NCBI GenBank assembly: GCA_000320545.1
Contig: ADNK01001117.1
Span: 1-35,000 of the forward strand
Reading direction: 5' to 3'
Source of the DNA: Bigelowiella natans CCMP2755
Taxonomy: Eukaryota > Cercozoa > Chlorarachniophyceae
DNA: 35,000 nt
The translations under genes and the position numbers were made by a program. Each line of letters starts with the position of its first letter. The stretch's first letter is position 1. The notes beneath the pieces were generated by a model that saw nothing but the letters and a program-made list of their open reading frames with translations, was not told the origin of the DNA and searched no databases. Below are positions 33,465-35,000 of this stretch, in pieces.

Positions 33465-33742
33465 CTACAGGATGAGGTAGCTTGAATCGTAGTTTGAGCG
33501 TCTTTCATTATATTTCATGCAAATGTGATAATCCATCGAAAGAGGGGGAAAGTTAACTGGAATATGTAGCTTTTTCATCTGTATACCTTCACAGAACAGT
33601 CCTCTAAGACGACGAATTGCTGAACTCGAAATAGAAGAAATATCAGATGGTGACTTATCGAGAACAATAAGCCAACGACGACGATTACGCTTCGATGAGC
33701 AGCGAAGAGTAGGATGCATTGTCATAAAGACGGAGGAGGTTC
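33465..33742 (-). CDS. Doubtful exon, unknown product
   Basis: An acceptor (gttatgttctgcag) near 33743 is followed on the minus strand by an open frame to a stop at 33465: FMTMHPTLRCSSKRN, then WLIVLDKSPSDISSISSS and RRLRGLFCEG. A second frame from the same acceptor reads NLLRLYDNASYSSLLIEA before a stop. Neither resembles a family I know. It could be the last exon of a gene whose 5' part lies beyond 33760, but the region to the right looks like spacer, so it may be non-coding. Confidence 0.2.
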
Positions 33743-33759
33743 CTGCAGAACATAACGTT

Positions 33760-34083
33760 GGTGGTTAAGATCTAAATTTAGTCACTTGTGTAGAATCTTC
33801 AAGAAGATACGAGGATGATGAAATACTAGCTTTGCATACGTGGCGGCAAATATATTGCTTGTGTGTAAAGCTTATGTTCAACACGTATCACGTGGATTAG
33901 CTTGCTTTTTAAATATTATCATTGCTTCGCTATGATCTACATACACGCAAGCATGGAATCACTATCAATCATCCATATGCTCAGTTGGTACATCTGCGCG
34001 GGCGCGTAATTCACAAATCATATGTGAGACGGCTGTAATGAAATAATTAAAACTTCAATAGTCATATATTAATATATATGTAC

Positions 34084-34121
<38 letters not shown>

Positions 34122-35000
34122 TTATTGTAATATATGCACTAAATGTAATATAGATTGTAATGATGGAAATGTTTTTGCAAACATGATATAGCACAATTGC
34201 GGAGACTAATAAGTACAGTTTAATTTGCACAGCTACATTAGGATGACAATCTGGAAGAATGTAATTTTTTCATTACACCCATCTCGCATGTTGTGAAAGA
34301 ATGTAATTTTATTTCATTACACATCCGTCTCAAATTTTGAAATATCTGACGAGCTTTGTTGAAGGCTTACATGTAGCAGCGCATTGCATGTTGGTCCAAC
34401 ATTGGCAGCAATTTAGCATAAATATCCAAATTTACATGCCAACGCGCTGTAGCCGCAGCATTGCATAACTACAATAGGATGACAATTGAAAGAATTGAAT
34501 TCATTCTATAATTCAATACATCCGTCTTAGATACCAGAGTAAGCATTATAAATATAGCACATACTTGCATCGTAGAAGAGCTTGCGATACTACTGCTTTG
34601 TTAATGCAATGTGCGTCTTGTATGTGCAAACGACACGTTATTTATTCTCGACACATCAACAGCTACCATTAGCAGAATCATTGCCACCTTGATCCTTATA
34701 GAGCGTATACACCTCGTCCTTTGGGCATCACTATCTACGAACGTACCTTTGGGTGCTTAGCTTCGGCGCAGATACTCTAAATTCGTGCAAGCGCACAGTA
34801 GCTAGCTGTTACCATTTTCTCCACTTTCGTCGTCATATTCGTCATCTAAAAGTACAGAAACTCAAGTTTTTTTACACAAAGAGAGACGGACGTGATCATC
34901 GAAGTGAAGGCCATTGCATAGTTCCTACCGCTTGTGCTTATGGAGGACGCCGCCTGCAATTATATATTATTTGCACCAAGATAAAGAGAAATGATAAGAT
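33760..35000. other. AT-rich spacer with dispersed repeat copies
   Basis: No supported gene. Contains several copies of the repeat family also seen at 4820-4995, an (AT) run at about 34088-34118, and GCTAGC/GCGCGC words near 34000 and 34790. Confidence 0.6.
34012..34530. repeat. Cluster of inverted and direct copies of the dispersed repeat
   Basis: A direct copy starts near 34018 (atgtgagacggctgtaatgaa...ttcaatagtcat). Inverted copies lie near 34230-34340 (agctacattaggatgacaat ... tcattacacccatctcgcat and ttcattacacatccgtctca) and near 34445-34540 (gcgctgtagccgcagcattgcat, aggatgacaat, aatacatccgtctta). The inverted gcgctgtagccgcagcattg block matches the caatgcagcggctacagcgc block at 4971. 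Confidence 0.7.

Noticed and set aside
1-35000. CRISPR arrays, transposase, integrase, LTR or viral genes
   Set aside because: None of the repeats has the regular spacer pattern of a CRISPR array and no reading frame on either strand resembles mobile-element or viral proteins.

Overview
This is a nuclear segment from a eukaryote, almost certainly a single-celled one. Genes are split by many spliceosomal introns (GT-AG, one clear GC-AG; the shortest about 45-75 bases). Many introns carry microsatellites. The gene set is purely eukaryotic: cytosolic MetRS with appended domains, FAF2/UBXD8, Mak11/PAK1IP1 and ZNG1. I cannot place the lineage; an intron-rich protist or alga fits, and a stramenopile or rhizarian is only a guess. 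I built exon models by eye, joining exons wherever splice sites, reading phase and family homology agreed. Most models close in frame from start to stop.

Layout. At 1-113 (-) there is the tail of a gene cut by the window edge. At 2328-4736 (+) is a Mak11/PAK1IP1-type WD40 ribosome-biogenesis factor. At 5774-8587 (-) is a DEP-domain protein with SH3/Tudor-like ends, and at about 8699-9030 (-) are unresolved membrane-protein exons. At 9340-10438 (+) is a FAM173-type lysine methyltransferase in eight small exons. At 11244-15739 (-) is a 17-exon FAF2/UBXD8-like UBA-UAS-UBX protein. At 16385-17809 (+) is a seven-repeat WD40 protein. At 18663-20833 (-) is a ZNG1/CobW zinc-chaperone GTPase, divergent from a J-domain protein at 20888-22525 (+). 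At 23308-25336 (-) is a double universal stress protein with a repetitive linker. At 26462-32696 (-) is an 18-exon cytosolic methionyl-tRNA synthetase. The right end is repeat-rich spacer with one doubtful exon.

The genes do not form a pathway. They are housekeeping and proteostasis genes: ribosome assembly, translation, p97/ERAD adaptor, J-protein, zinc chaperone and stress protein. Spacers of 0.7-1.2 kb separate several of them. These are rich in GCATGC, GCTAGC and CGTACG palindromes, and two carry copies of one unclassified dispersed repeat. I found no rRNA, tRNA, CRISPR array, transposase or viral gene.
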